This document shows positions 34,390 through 43,389 of a stretch of 64,000 nt of DNA, piece after piece. The position numbers and the translations under genes were made by a program. This DNA is from UBA8106 sp964569695 (GTDB lineage: Bacteria; Acidobacteriota; Vicinamibacteria; Vicinamibacterales; UBA823), in contig CAZMUA010000009.1 of NCBI GenBank assembly GCA_964569695.1, forward strand, positions 1 through 64,000. The letters run 5' to 3'. Positions within the stretch are counted from its first letter, which is position 1; every line of letters begins with the position of its first letter. The notes beneath the pieces were generated by a model that was given only the letters and a program-made list of their open reading frames with translations, was not told where the DNA came from and made no database searches.

Positions 34390-34599
34390 TTACAGCGGTT
34401 TTTTTAAGTTGTACTCTGAGACCTTCCGACTAAGTGTGTTGCGGTGCATTCCAAGCAAATTCGCCGCTCTTCCTCGACTGCCTTTCGAACGGCGCAATGC
34501 GCTCGTAATGAATTGACGTTCCAAGGCCTCTCGCGCATCATCATAGTCGATACCCTTTTCCAGCATCTCCTCGACCAAGCGTTTTAATCTATTTTGCAC
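34390..34599 (-). CDS. Fis-type helix-turn-helix protein
   Basis: 69 residues. The C-terminal half, QFITSALRRSKGSRGRAANLLGMHRNTLSRKVSEYNL, is the HTH_8 domain found in Fis and at the end of NtrC-type activators. The N-terminal helix (LKRLVEEMLEKGIDYDDAREALE) could serve dimerisation. The protein lacks the AAA+ domain, so it is a small DNA-binding protein rather than a sigma-54 activator. It follows purC on the same strand by 63 bases and precedes nothing on its strand until groES. Targets are unknown. Confidence 0.85.
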   Translation of the reverse strand: MQNRLKRLVEEMLEKGIDYDDAREALERQFITSALRRSKGSRGRAANLLGMHRNTLSRKVSEYNLKKPL

Positions 34600-34662
34600 G
34601 AACTATGACCTTTCGCTGCTTTTTAAACGCGTTTTCGACGGATTAAACAATAAAACATTTGG

Positions 34663-35568
34663 TTACGCTAGGTCCCTGGAGCTCAAGGTTCGGAAGGCTT
34701 CAAGGTACTTTTCACGTGTTTGCATTACGACTTCATCTGGGAGTGACGGCCCGGGAGGCTGCTTGTTCCACTTTATTTCCTCAAGATAATCTCTTACATA
34801 CTGCTTGTCGAAGCTTGGTTGCGCCCGACCTGGCTCATAATCGGCCATGGGCCAGAATCTTGAGGAATCTGGTGTAAGTACTTCGTCGATAAGAATGATG
34901 GTTTCTTTATCGCCATTTTTTATAAGACCAAATTCAAATTTCGTGTCAGCGACGATTATATTGCACGATTCCGCGTGACTTGCACCTCTTGCATAAAGAG
35001 CCAACGTGATTTCCTTGAGGCGGGTGGTTAGCTCACGTCCAATTAATTGTCCAGCTTCTTCCTCACTAATGTTTATGTCATGACCCGATGCAGCTTTTGT
35101 TGCAGGTGTGAAGATTGGAGACGGGAGTTTTTCTGACTCACGTAAGCCTGAAGCAAGAGGTACTCCACAGACTGAACCTGTTTTGCAGTAGTCTTTCCAG
35201 CCAGAGCCTGAAAGATATCCTCGGGCAACACACTCAATAAGGATCGGTTCAGTACGTTTCACCAACATGGAGCGCCCACTCAGAAGAGACTCGTGAACGT
35301 GTGTGGACTCCGGGTACTCTGAAGGGTCCAAGGTAATGAAATGGTTAGCGACGATATCTTTTGTTTGGTCAAACCAGAATGCTGAAAGCTGATTCAGCAC
35401 CTTTCCTTTATCAGGAATTCCAGATTCCAAGACAACATCGAATGCTGAAATTCTGTCAGTCGTGACCATTAATAACTTGTCTTCAATTTCATACATGTCC
35501 CGGACTTTTCCACGGGAGTGGTTGGTAAGTCCAGACAGTGATGTTTCGAGAATTGGTTGCATCGACAC
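34663..35568 (-). CDS. purC: Phosphoribosylaminoimidazole-succinocarboxamide synthase
   Basis: 301 residues, the longer eukaryote-like and proteobacterial SAICAR synthase type. Conserved parts: GKVRDMYEIEDKLLMVTTDRISAFDV at the start, ECVARGYLSGSGWKDY, TPATKA and the catalytic LIDEVLTPDSSRFWP. It joins CAIR and aspartate with ATP in purine synthesis. It is followed on the same strand by the Fis-like gene; no other pur gene is close. Divergent from the flippase-like gene across a 216-base gap that probably holds both promoters. Confidence 0.95.
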   Translation of the reverse strand: MSMQPILETSLSGLTNHSRGKVRDMYEIEDKLLMVTTDRISAFDVVLESGIPDKGKVLNQLSAFWFDQTKDIVANHFITLDPSEYPESTHVHESLLSGRSMLVKRTEPILIECVARGYLSGSGWKDYCKTGSVCGVPLASGLRESEKLPSPIFTPATKAASGHDINISEEEAGQLIGRELTTRLKEITLALYARGASHAESCNIIVADTKFEFGLIKNGDKETIILIDEVLTPDSSRFWPMADYEPGRAQPSFDKQYVRDYLEEIKWNKQPPGPSLPDEVVMQTREKYLEAFRTLSSRDLA

Positions 35569-35784
35569 GGTAGACCCTCCTGTAGGCCAATGTGAAAGTG
35601 CAAGCTTACAGTCGATTATGTTGAGCCGGCAAGTAGTAAATCGATTGGGCGTCGACTTGCTGCTGGGCTTGTAGTACAGTCCGCGTCGAAACGTCAGACA
35701 CCGTGATATTTACGCAGGTTTATGATTATGCTGTGGTGGATAATCAAAGGCGTATTGAACTATTACCACTGAACGTATGTGTTG

Positions 35785-36804
35785 ATGTCCCGTCATCTTC
35801 GAACCATTGTCATCGTGGGTGCCACTGGAGGCTTACTAGCCTTCTTTCTGTGGAATATTGATTTAGATCTTGTTTTGTTTGAGATTCGAAATGCTCGTTT
35901 AAGTTATCTTGGAATCTTAGTAGTGACGACAGCGTTAGCCTACTTTGTTCGAGCTCTACGTTGGCAAATTATTCTGACACCTATCGGCCAAACTCACTAC
36001 ATGACTGCATTGCGGACTACCATTATTGGTTTTGCAGCCTCAGCGCTGTTACCAGCGCGTCCCGGTGAAGTGTTACGACCATATCTTCTTGCTAGGGAGG
36101 AGGGCGTGAGTGCTTCATCGGCTTTTGCAACCGTCCTTATCGAAAGGTTGCTTGACCTAATAACAGTACTGCTCCTATTTGGAGTGTTCTTAATGAATTT
36201 TGAACCAACTGGTGGTGTGGTGGCAGGGCGAGTGCTTGAGGCAATTAAAATCGGTGGAATCTTGGGAACGCTTGGTGCTTCCCTAGCCTTGATATTGGCT
36301 TTTTTCATCACAAAACATCCTGAATCGGTTGAGCGGCTAGTACTGAAGGCCGAGAAACTCCTTTCAAGGCGTCTAGCCACCATTCTTGGACGACTTTTAC
36401 GAACATTTGTGCTGGGCTTGGGTGCAGCTCGACGGCCAGGTATTCTGTCATTGGCCATGGTACTCTCCATTCTTCATTGGTTAATTGTCGCAACAGGAGT
36501 GTGGTCTACTACCGAGGCGTTTCGGTTGGGTTTACCTTTTATGGGAGCGTTTTTGCTGCTATCTCTCATGGTGGTGGGTCTTTCGGTGCCCACACCAGCT
36601 GGTGTGGGTGGATTTCACGCATCATTTCAAATCGGTTGTACACTGTTTTATGGAGTGCCGAACGACCAAGCTGTGGCCGCAGCGATCGTTCTACATGCCA
36701 TTTTATTTGTACCCGTTGCGGTTGTCGGTTCAATTCTAATGGCACAGGATGGATTGAATTTGTTTCGTATGGACGCTATTGTGCTCTCTAGAAGTGATGA
36801 CTAG
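35785..36804 (+). CDS. Flippase-like/UPF0104 membrane protein (LPG synthase TM region)
   Basis: 339 residues from the ATG at 35785; GTG at 35779 is an in-frame alternative. About eight hydrophobic helices. The motifs YFVRALRWQIILTPIG, ALLPARPGEVLRPYLLAREEGVSASSAFATVLIERLLDL and SVPTPAGVGGFHASFQ are the signature of the lysylphosphatidylglycerol synthase transmembrane family (YbhN/AglD-like). Members act as lipid flippases or unknown envelope proteins. The catalytic synthetase domain of MprF is absent, so lysyl-PG synthesis is unlikely. Next is nrdR, 35 bases downstream. Confidence 0.85.
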   Translation: MSRHLRTIVIVGATGGLLAFFLWNIDLDLVLFEIRNARLSYLGILVVTTALAYFVRALRWQIILTPIGQTHYMTALRTTIIGFAASALLPARPGEVLRPYLLAREEGVSASSAFATVLIERLLDLITVLLLFGVFLMNFEPTGGVVAGRVLEAIKIGGILGTLGASLALILAFFITKHPESVERLVLKAEKLLSRRLATILGRLLRTFVLGLGAARRPGILSLAMVLSILHWLIVATGVWSTTEAFRLGLPFMGAFLLLSLMVVGLSVPTPAGVGGFHASFQIGCTLFYGVPNDQAVAAAIVLHAILFVPVAVVGSILMAQDGLNLFRMDAIVLSRSDD

Positions 36805-36839
36805 TACTTGGTGCTGACTTGAACTGAAAGGGATTCACG

Positions 36840-37301
36840 GTGAAGTGCCCGTTTTGTAATCATCTAAGTGACAAGGTTGTCGATTCTCGTGAGGGAAAAG
36901 AAGGTCAGGTCATACGTCGTCGACGCGAATGCCTGGGTTGTGGACGTCGCTTTACGAGTTATGAACGAATCGACGAAATTCCTTACATGGTTGTCAAGAA
37001 AGACGGGAATCGTGAGAGATTCGATAGACAGAAGGTTATGGCTGGTTTATTGAAGGCCTGTGAGAAAAGACCTGTTAGTGCAGCGATGCTGGAGGCTATT
37101 GCGGACCGCGTGGAAGCGGCATTACAGGAACAACCCGAAAAAGAGATGGCGGCAGCTGAAGTGGGCGGTTTTGTAATGCGTGAACTTAAAGAGATCGACA
37201 AGGTTGCCTATGTTAGATTCGCTTCCGTTTATCGGCATTTCCGGGATATTGGTGAGTTTATGACAGAACTTAAGGATTTGCTGGACAATAAGGATTCGTA
37301 A
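36840..37301 (+). CDS. nrdR: Transcriptional repressor NrdR
   Basis: 153 residues. The zinc ribbon MKCPFCNHLSDKVVDSR...ECLGCGRRFTSYER is followed by the ATP-cone (VVKKDGNRERFDRQKVMAGLLKAC). It senses ATP/dATP and represses ribonucleotide reductase genes. The GTG start has AAAGGGA upstream. Starting 11 bases after its stop is a zinc-ribbon RDD protein, probably co-transcribed. No nrd genes or evident NrdR boxes were seen in this window. Confidence 0.96.
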   Translation: MKCPFCNHLSDKVVDSREGKEGQVIRRRRECLGCGRRFTSYERIDEIPYMVVKKDGNRERFDRQKVMAGLLKACEKRPVSAAMLEAIADRVEAALQEQPEKEMAAAEVGGFVMRELKEIDKVAYVRFASVYRHFRDIGEFMTELKDLLDNKDS

Positions 37302-37312
37302 ACGACTCGCAA

Positions 37313-38059
37313 ATGAGATGCCCAAAATGTCATTACGTCGGTTTTGGGTCTGGTGAGCGATGCCGACATTGCGGCTACGATTTGTCTCTCAAAACTGCTT
37401 CTTTCACGCAATCGGATCCAGTGATTCGCTCCGATCGAAAGAGTGGTGACCTGGCCGAACTTCCACTTCATCTGAAGCACCAGGTTGAACCGCTGACTTC
37501 ACGTTCCAAAGCAGAGCCTGAAGAGGATTTGTCAAATCTTGAACTACCGCTGTTTCAAGAGAATCCAACGGATGTAGCACCAAATAGTGAAGCCTTAGAT
37601 AGAGGCGCCAGAGAAACAATTGGTTCCGCCGTTGAAAGGGCTTCAACGAGTGCTACTTCAAGAGTTCGTCGGCTGTGTGCAGCCGTTCTTGACATTGTTC
37701 TATTGGCTTGTATCGATGCAGTTGTCGTGTACATGACGTTAAAGCTTTCAGGGCTAGCGATCACTGAATGGTCGAAACTTCCTGTTGCACCACTGGCCGG
37801 CTTCCTTTTCTTGTTAACTGGAGGCTATGTTGTAGCGTTTACAGTGGCTTGCGGTCAGACGCTCGGAAAAATGGCTTTTGGTATCAAAGTAATTTGTGTT
37901 GATGGGAATCCCGTAGGATTTGGCACTGGCGTGCTGCGAGCGACTGCTTATCTCATTTCTATTTTGCCTTGCGGTATCGGATTTGTGATTGGTTTGTTTG
38001 ATCCGCAAGATCGCACACTTCATGATCGTGTCGCTCTAACCAGAGTGATTAAGTCATGA
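37313..38059 (+). CDS. RDD family membrane protein with N-terminal zinc ribbon
   Basis: 248 residues. CPKCHYVGFGSGERCRHCGYDL at the N-terminus is a four-cysteine ribbon in the cytoplasm. A polar linker of about 90 residues leads to the RDD domain: RRLCAAVLDIVLLACIDAVV, then three or four helices with FTVACGQTLGKMAFGIKVI and DPQDRTLHDRVALTRV. The Arg and Asp pair are the marks of the family. Function is unknown in general; some members are ion exchangers. Probably in one operon with nrdR. It is followed by tandem hairpins. Confidence 0.85.
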   Translation: MRCPKCHYVGFGSGERCRHCGYDLSLKTASFTQSDPVIRSDRKSGDLAELPLHLKHQVEPLTSRSKAEPEEDLSNLELPLFQENPTDVAPNSEALDRGARETIGSAVERASTSATSRVRRLCAAVLDIVLLACIDAVVVYMTLKLSGLAITEWSKLPVAPLAGFLFLLTGGYVVAFTVACGQTLGKMAFGIKVICVDGNPVGFGTGVLRATAYLISILPCGIGFVIGLFDPQDRTLHDRVALTRVIKS

Positions 38060-38078
38060 CCAAAAACACTTAATGGCT

Positions 38079-38142
38079 GAGAAAATAGATTCTTTCTCTA
38101 ACTGGGTTCTATTCAGATGTTCTGAATAGGAGTTGCTAACTC
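38079..38142 (+). repeat. Three tandem perfect hairpins upstream of pgpA
   Basis: GAGAAA (38079-38084)/TTTCTC (38093-38098); CTATTCAG (38109-38116)/CTGAATAG (38122-38129) with a 5-base loop; GAGTT (38130-38134)/AACTC (38138-38142). None is followed by a long T run. They may be a leader structure or a transcription end of the RDD gene. Confidence 0.5.
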
Positions 38143-38183
38143 AGTTCAGTGCAAAAGGATTAAATAATTATTGGGAATAGTGA

Positions 38184-38648
38184 ATGATTCGATTAGCTTT
38201 TGCGATTGCAACAGTATTTAAGGCTGGCTACATTCCGATAGCGCCTGGGACTGTAGGATCGATCGTTGGACTGCTAGTTTTTTGGCTTATAAATGATTCT
38301 GCATCGTTCACGCTTGAGATGCTTGTCGTCCTCGCTTTATTTTTTGCAGGCGTCTGGGCTTCAACGAGTGTGGAGCAGGTTCTTGAGCGTCAAGATCCTG
38401 GGGTTGTCATTGTCGATGAAGTTGTCGGTATGTTGGTTGCTCTGATGCTGCTTCCTCCAACGACTACAGTTATATTGGTAGGTTTTTTCTTATTTCGCTT
38501 TTTTGACATTGTCAAACCGTATCCTGCTCGTTGGTGTGAACAGCTGTCAGGTGGCTGGGGCATTATGATGGATGATGTTGTCGCTGGACTGTACGTTAAC
38601 GTTTTGATACGCATCACTCTATGGCTAGTGCCCCAATGGTTGATGTGA
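38184..38648 (+). CDS. pgpA: Phosphatidylglycerophosphatase A
   Basis: 154 residues with about four hydrophobic helices. Family motifs: YIPIAPGTVGSIVG, DPGVVIVDEVVGMLVAL and FRFFDIVKPYPARWCEQLSGGWGIMMDDVVAGLYVN, with the acidic residues thought to be catalytic. It removes the phosphate from phosphatidylglycerophosphate at the inner membrane to make phosphatidylglycerol. The cinA gene follows at once. The preceding 124 bases contain tandem hairpins. Confidence 0.93.
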   Translation: MIRLAFAIATVFKAGYIPIAPGTVGSIVGLLVFWLINDSASFTLEMLVVLALFFAGVWASTSVEQVLERQDPGVVIVDEVVGMLVALMLLPPTTTVILVGFFLFRFFDIVKPYPARWCEQLSGGWGIMMDDVVAGLYVNVLIRITLWLVPQWLM

Positions 38649-38650
38649 GT

Positions 38651-39925
38651 ATGAATATACCGCGTCCGATCGAGGCAGCTTGGATTATTGCGACTGGCAG
38701 CGAAATGTTGACACCATTTCGCAGTGATACAAACTCAATTTACATCACTGAAAAATTGAACGATCTTGGAATTGAGGTGCGTGGTAAGACTATTGTTGGC
38801 GATAACCATGTAGAGTTAGGAAATGAACTTCGGCATGCGCTGGAGCGCGTAGATGCGGTGTTTTTGACTGGTGGATTAGGGCCGACAGAAGATGACCTCA
38901 CGCGTGAAGTAATTGCTCAAGTTTTAGAAACACCTCTCGTAGAAGACGTGAAGATCGTTGATCAGATCCGCACGAGATTTTCTTCTAGGGGCTTGCGGAT
39001 GCCTGATGTCAATCGGCGTCAGGCGCTTGTACCTAAAGGTGCAACACTCCTGCCAAATCCACGTGGCACAGCGGCTGGGTTATGGATTCACTGGCGAGAT
39101 AAAGTCATCGTGGCTTTACCAGGTCCTCCTCGCGAATTGGAGCCAATGTTTGATGAATCATTGTTGAATCAATTACGAAATCGAACCCGTGATATGAGTT
39201 TGTCTAGGCGAGTCCTAAGAATAACTGGTCTTACTGAATCTCAGGTCGAGGAGCTTACGCAACCAATCTATTCGGGTTGGCAGAGCAAGAAACCTCCTAT
39301 TGCGACCTCAATTTTGGCAACATTTGGTCGCATTGAGATTCATTTGTCGGTACGTACGGCCACAGAAACTGAAGGTTTAACGTTACTAGATCGGGCAGTT
39401 CAGGATTTATCCCAAACGTTAGGTTCATCACTTTATAGCAGTGACGGACGCACATTGGAACAAGTGGTTGGCGACCTCTTAATCACTCGGAAGTGGAAGA
39501 TCGCAGTGGCTGAATCATGCACAGGAGGACTTGTTTCATCAAGACTCACGGATGTGTCTGGTAGCTCAGCTTACTTTGAAATGGGTGTGGTGGCCTACGG
39601 AAACGAGACAAAAATGAAGCAACTTGCCGTGCCAAAACTTGTACTCAATGAGCATGGCGCCGTTAGTGAGTCGGTGGCAGCAGCAATGGCCTCCGGTGTA
39701 AGAAGCAATGCAGGAACAGAGCTGGGTATTGGTGTCACAGGTATTGCTGGGCCAACTGGTGGAACGAAAGAGAAGCCTGTGGGCACGGTGGTGTTTGCGG
39801 TAGAAACCCCTGATCGGCAGGAGATCAGAACAATCAGATTTTATGGTGGACGTGAGCTTATCAATTACCAGGCATCCCAGTTCGCACTCGACATGGTCCG
39901 CCGAATACTGGAAGATCGTGATTGA
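38651..39925 (+). CDS. cinA: CinA-type nicotinamide-nucleotide amidohydrolase
   Basis: 424 residues from the ATG at 38651; an in-frame ATG at 38621 would overlap pgpA by 28 bases. The N-terminal MoCF-like domain has IIATGSEMLTP, FLTGGLGPTEDDLT and VALPGPPRELEPM. The C-terminal deamidase domain has VAESCTGGLVSSRLTDVSGSS and GIGVTGIAGPTGGT with the catalytic Ser. The protein hydrolyses NMN to nicotinate mononucleotide, and its N-terminal half in other bacteria cleaves ADP-ribose. In the same direction as pgpA and plsY; likely one operon. Confidence 0.93.
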   Translation: MNIPRPIEAAWIIATGSEMLTPFRSDTNSIYITEKLNDLGIEVRGKTIVGDNHVELGNELRHALERVDAVFLTGGLGPTEDDLTREVIAQVLETPLVEDVKIVDQIRTRFSSRGLRMPDVNRRQALVPKGATLLPNPRGTAAGLWIHWRDKVIVALPGPPRELEPMFDESLLNQLRNRTRDMSLSRRVLRITGLTESQVEELTQPIYSGWQSKKPPIATSILATFGRIEIHLSVRTATETEGLTLLDRAVQDLSQTLGSSLYSSDGRTLEQVVGDLLITRKWKIAVAESCTGGLVSSRLTDVSGSSAYFEMGVVAYGNETKMKQLAVPKLVLNEHGAVSESVAAAMASGVRSNAGTELGIGVTGIAGPTGGTKEKPVGTVVFAVETPDRQEIRTIRFYGGRELINYQASQFALDMVRRILEDRD

Positions 39926-39988
39926 AATAGCCGAGATTATTTTTTTGGTCGGGGCCGTTGATTTGTTTTACTTGGTACGTGCCCAGAT

Positions 39989-40582
39989 ATGAATACAACA
40001 CTTGTTTTGCTTGGGTATATTGTTGGTTCAATTCCATTTGGATTTTTATTGACGTGGAAGTTCTCTGGAATTGACATCCGAAAAATTGGAAGTGGAAGCA
40101 TCGGTGCAACAAACACTCTCCGCGCAGTAGGCAGATCTACAGCTCTGGCGGTAGTGATGTTAGATGTAGCTAAAGGTGCGGCGCCCGTTCTAGTTGTAGA
40201 GCGTATGGGTGCAAGCGATATGACTTGTGCTGCAGTTGGGCTCGCAGCAATCATCGGTCACATATATCCAGTGTGGTTACGATTTCGCGGAGGGAAAGGA
40301 GTTGCGACTACAGCTGGTGTTTTTGGTGTGCTAGCGCCGACCGCTGTCGCTGCGGCGGCTGGACTGTTTTTCGTCTTGGTTTGGCGAACTCGGTATGTAT
40401 CGGCAGGTTCCATTGTTGCCTCGATTGCGCTCGTGCCCTTGACCTACCTTATTGCTGCGCCTTTAGATATAGTCGTCGTTGCTTCATTCTCAGCGACGTT
40501 AATTATTTACCGACATTGGGAAAACATCACTAGATTGAAGTTGGGTATTGAGCCTCGACTTGGTGATGAATTTCAAGGTTGA
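39989..40582 (+). CDS. plsY: Acyl-phosphate:glycerol-3-phosphate acyltransferase
   Basis: 197 residues with about five membrane helices. The PlsY loops are clear: YIVGSIPFGFLLTW, RKIGSGSIGATNTLRAVG (the GSGNxGATN motif with Ser for Asn), and RFRGGKGVATTAGVF. It uses acyl-phosphate to acylate glycerol 3-phosphate in the first step of phospholipid synthesis. The C-terminal part ends RHWENITRLKLGIEPRLG as usual. gpsA, which makes its substrate, follows with a 7-base gap, so the two steps are coupled in one operon. Confidence 0.95.
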   Translation: MNTTLVLLGYIVGSIPFGFLLTWKFSGIDIRKIGSGSIGATNTLRAVGRSTALAVVMLDVAKGAAPVLVVERMGASDMTCAAVGLAAIIGHIYPVWLRFRGGKGVATTAGVFGVLAPTAVAAAAGLFFVLVWRTRYVSAGSIVASIALVPLTYLIAAPLDIVVVASFSATLIIYRHWENITRLKLGIEPRLGDEFQG

Positions 40583-40589
40583 GAAGACG

Positions 40590-41597
40590 ATGGATCAAAA
40601 AATAGCAGTTCTGGGAGCCGGCAGTTGGGGTACTGCTATGGCAATTCACCTGGGTCGTATTGGTCACAAGGTGCATTTGTGGGCGCGGAACAAGTCGCTT
40701 GTTGAAAAATTATTACGTGATCGTATGAATGATGCCTATCTTCCAGAAATTAGTTTACCGTCTAACGTTGATCCTATGGACTCGCTCAAGGATGCACTTA
40801 GTGAAGCCGACTGTGTCGTAGTGGCTGTTCCGTCACATGGGTTGCGATCTGTAGTAGAACAGGCTGCTGAATTTCTGGCGTCACGTACCATTATCGTTAG
40901 TACAACGAAAGGCCTGGAACCAAAAACAATGCTTCGAATGTCTGAAGTAATTGAGCAAGAGGTCAATCCATCGAATGCCATCGCGGTGTTATCGGGTCCG
41001 AGTTTCGCGCTCGAGGTGGGACACGAATTACCCACAGCCGTTCTGGTCGCTTCTTCTCGAACCGACATATGTGATTTCATTCAACAGAAGTTTCGGTCCC
41101 GCTATTTTCGCCTATATGGCAGTGATGATGTCATTGGTGTGGAGATTGGTGGGGCGCTGAAGAATACGATAGCTATAGCGGCAGGTGTTGTTGAAGGATT
41201 GGGACTTGGTCAGAACGCTCTGGCTGGACTAATAACAAGAGGATTAGCTGAAGTGTCGCGCTTGGCGTATGCACTGGGAGCTCGCAGAGAAACGCTGTCT
41301 GGTCTAAGTGGCCTGGGTGACCTTGTTTTAACTTGCACTGGTAAGCTGAGTCGGAACCGACGTGTGGGTTTTGAACTTGGCAAGGGAAAATCTCTTGACG
41401 AAATTGTAACTGGAATGTCGATGGTGGCTGAGGGTGTTCGTACGACGGATGCCGGACTGTCGCTTGGGGCTTGCCATGGAGTTGAACTGCCGATTACCTC
41501 CCAAATGAGTGAAGTGCTCGCTGGTCGCATTGAGCCACGAGCAGCGGTCGAGGCTCTCATGTTACGTCGACAGAGAATTGAATCCGAGCCTGATTGA
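40590..41597 (+). CDS. gpsA: Glycerol-3-phosphate dehydrogenase (NAD(P)+)
   Basis: 335 residues from the ATG at 40590, just after the plsY stop, with GAGAAG upstream. NAD-binding GAGSWGTAMA lies at the start; ATTKGLEP-like STTKGLEPKTM, LSGPSFALEV and the catalytic Lys in GGALKNTIAIAAG are present. The C-terminal helix bundle includes LSGLGDLVLTCTGKLSRNR. It reduces dihydroxyacetone phosphate to glycerol 3-phosphate for phospholipids. It stands directly upstream of ribD. Confidence 0.96.
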   Translation: MDQKIAVLGAGSWGTAMAIHLGRIGHKVHLWARNKSLVEKLLRDRMNDAYLPEISLPSNVDPMDSLKDALSEADCVVVAVPSHGLRSVVEQAAEFLASRTIIVSTTKGLEPKTMLRMSEVIEQEVNPSNAIAVLSGPSFALEVGHELPTAVLVASSRTDICDFIQQKFRSRYFRLYGSDDVIGVEIGGALKNTIAIAAGVVEGLGLGQNALAGLITRGLAEVSRLAYALGARRETLSGLSGLGDLVLTCTGKLSRNRRVGFELGKGKSLDEIVTGMSMVAEGVRTTDAGLSLGACHGVELPITSQMSEVLAGRIEPRAAVEALMLRRQRIESEPD

Positions 41598-41627
41598 CGC
41601 TTTGGCTTCAGCAAGGGTTAGTGTTTT

Positions 41628-42716
41628 ATGGCTCTATCTGACTTCGAATATATGAATCAGGCGTTGCGCCTCGCATTGCGAGGGCGGGGACGAACAAGCC
41701 CAAACCCGATCGTCGGGGCCATTGTCGTATCAGATGGCGTTGTCGTAGGCTCAGGATATCATCAAGAAGCTGGCTCTCCACACGCTGAGGTTCACGCACT
41801 GAGGGCTGCGGGATCTGCAGCACAAGGAGCAACGCTGTTTTGCACTCTAGAACCATGCTGTCACACTGGTCGCACTGGTCCCTGCGTTGAACAAATTGTT
41901 GAATCCGGTATAAGACGAGTGGTTGTTGCGGTTGAAGACCCCAATCCGCTCGTTGCACGTGCAGGAATCTCTTTTCTTAGAGATCAAGGTGTGCAGGTAG
42001 AAGTAGGTCTTTGTGGTGGAGAAGCCTTTCAAGTTAATCGAGATTTCTTTACTTTTATCCGTTATAACCGACCATTTGTCACTATGAAGATTGCCCTAAG
42101 TAAGGATGGTTGGACCACGAGCAAGGAGGGTAGTCGTGCAATTATAACTTCGACGACTGCAAATCGACACGCACATCAATTGCGTTCCGAAGTGGATGCT
42201 ATCGGTGTTGGTTCAGGAACGATTGTCACTGACGACCCTCTTCTAACAGCTCGGGGGGTTCATCGGAGGCGACCACTAACTCGTGTGATTTTTGACACAC
42301 GACTACGGACCCCTCCGACTGCCAGAATTTTTTCCACCCTCGATCATGGACCCGTTATTATCGTTACAACGACCAAGGCTGTGGATTCTAGGGCTGGGGA
42401 TGTTGAGATTCTGGTAAAAGCCGGCGCGAAAATTGAATGTCTTGAATCCCGTAAGATAAAGATGGCTTTAGTACGTATGGGTGACCTGGGAATAATGTCG
42501 CTTTTACTCGAAGGCGGAACGACTATTCATCGAGCGGCGTGGGCCGCTGATGTCGTTGATCGTGTTCAGATGTATTTATCACCGACGCCGCTTGGCTCTC
42601 AAGGGGTCTCTTGGTTGACTTCACAAGAAGTGTCTTTCAGCACGTTGACTAATGTAAGCGTGAAGCCCTGTGGAGAAGATATGTTTATGGAGGGTTATGT
42701 TCACAGGATTGATTGA
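41628..42716 (+). CDS. ribD: Bifunctional riboflavin deaminase/reductase RibD
   Basis: 362 residues. The deaminase domain has HAEVHALRAAG and CTLEPCCHTGRTGPC, holding the zinc ligands. The reductase domain begins near 150 with VTMKIALSKDGW, then ITSTTANRHAHQLRSEVDAIGVGSGT and LLLEGGTTIH. It deaminates and then reduces the pyrimidine intermediate in riboflavin synthesis. It overlaps ribE by 20 bases. It starts 30 bases after gpsA, and no room is left for an FMN riboswitch upstream. Confidence 0.95.
   Translation: MALSDFEYMNQALRLALRGRGRTSPNPIVGAIVVSDGVVVGSGYHQEAGSPHAEVHALRAAGSAAQGATLFCTLEPCCHTGRTGPCVEQIVESGIRRVVVAVEDPNPLVARAGISFLRDQGVQVEVGLCGGEAFQVNRDFFTFIRYNRPFVTMKIALSKDGWTTSKEGSRAIITSTTANRHAHQLRSEVDAIGVGSGTIVTDDPLLTARGVHRRRPLTRVIFDTRLRTPPTARIFSTLDHGPVIIVTTTKAVDSRAGDVEILVKAGAKIECLESRKIKMALVRMGDLGIMSLLLEGGTTIHRAAWAADVVDRVQMYLSPTPLGSQGVSWLTSQEVSFSTLTNVSVKPCGEDMFMEGYVHRID
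42689..42694 (+). promoter_or_regulatory. Ribosome binding site that fixes the ribE start
   Basis: GGAGGG lies 2 bases before the ATG at 42697, inside the end of ribD. It favours this start over an upstream ATG at 42670. The short spacing suggests coupling with ribD translation. Confidence 0.6.
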
Positions 42717-43317
42717 AGCACTAGGAACGGTCGAGCAGTTGACATCAGGCGATGTTGGGCATCACCTGCAGTTGACTTCAACCTTGTCTTCTCAGTTGTC
42801 TAGTGGCGATAGTCTGTCAGTAAACGGAGTCTGTTTAACCGCAACGAGCATCGATGGAAACATTATGTATGCAGAGGTGTCTCCAGAAACATCCAGCGTC
42901 ACCACTCTAGGCAGTCTTACACGAGGCAAGTTGGTTAATCTTGAGCGTCCTCTGCGTGCGAATGGTCTGGTTGGCGGACATTTTGTTCAGGGGCATGTGG
43001 ATGCCATCGGTACTGTAGGAAGTATTAGGAAAGACAAAGACTTCCATTGGGTTTCAATTAGTTTTCCCGCAGACCTTCGCACCTATTTGGTTTCACGTGG
43101 TTCGATAGCTGTGGATGGGGTTAGTCTAACGATTATTAATCTAGATGTAAGTCAGTTTGAGGTTCAGGTTGTACCTTATACTTGGGAACATACGACATTT
43201 AAGACCTATCGTTCAGGCGAGTCTGTGAATCTTGAATGCGATATTCTTGGCAAATACGTGGTTCATGCCATGGAGCAGGCATGGACGCAAGCTCAACAAT
43301 CAGATAAAGGAAGATAG
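42697..43317 (+). CDS. ribE: Riboflavin synthase alpha subunit
   Basis: 206 residues from the ATG at 42697 (MFTGLIEALGTVEQL, the canonical start). Two lumazine-binding repeats are seen: GDSLSVNGVCLTATSI with VNLERPLRANGLVGGHFVQGHVDA, and GSIAVDGVSLTIINL with VNLECDILGKYV. It dismutates two dimethylribityllumazine molecules into riboflavin. It overlaps ribD and is followed after 72 bases by ribBA, so the set forms a riboflavin operon without ribH. Confidence 0.95.
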   Translation: MFTGLIEALGTVEQLTSGDVGHHLQLTSTLSSQLSSGDSLSVNGVCLTATSIDGNIMYAEVSPETSSVTTLGSLTRGKLVNLERPLRANGLVGGHFVQGHVDAIGTVGSIRKDKDFHWVSISFPADLRTYLVSRGSIAVDGVSLTIINLDVSQFEVQVVPYTWEHTTFKTYRSGESVNLECDILGKYVVHAMEQAWTQAQQSDKGR

Positions 43318-43389
43318 GTATTTTGTTGTGCAGGAAGCTCGTTTGACGTCGATTGTTGAATCACAAAGACTGGACGAGAGAGGAAACAT

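Noticed and set aside
41598..41627. FMN riboswitch before ribD
   Set aside because: Only 30 bases separate gpsA and ribD, far too short.
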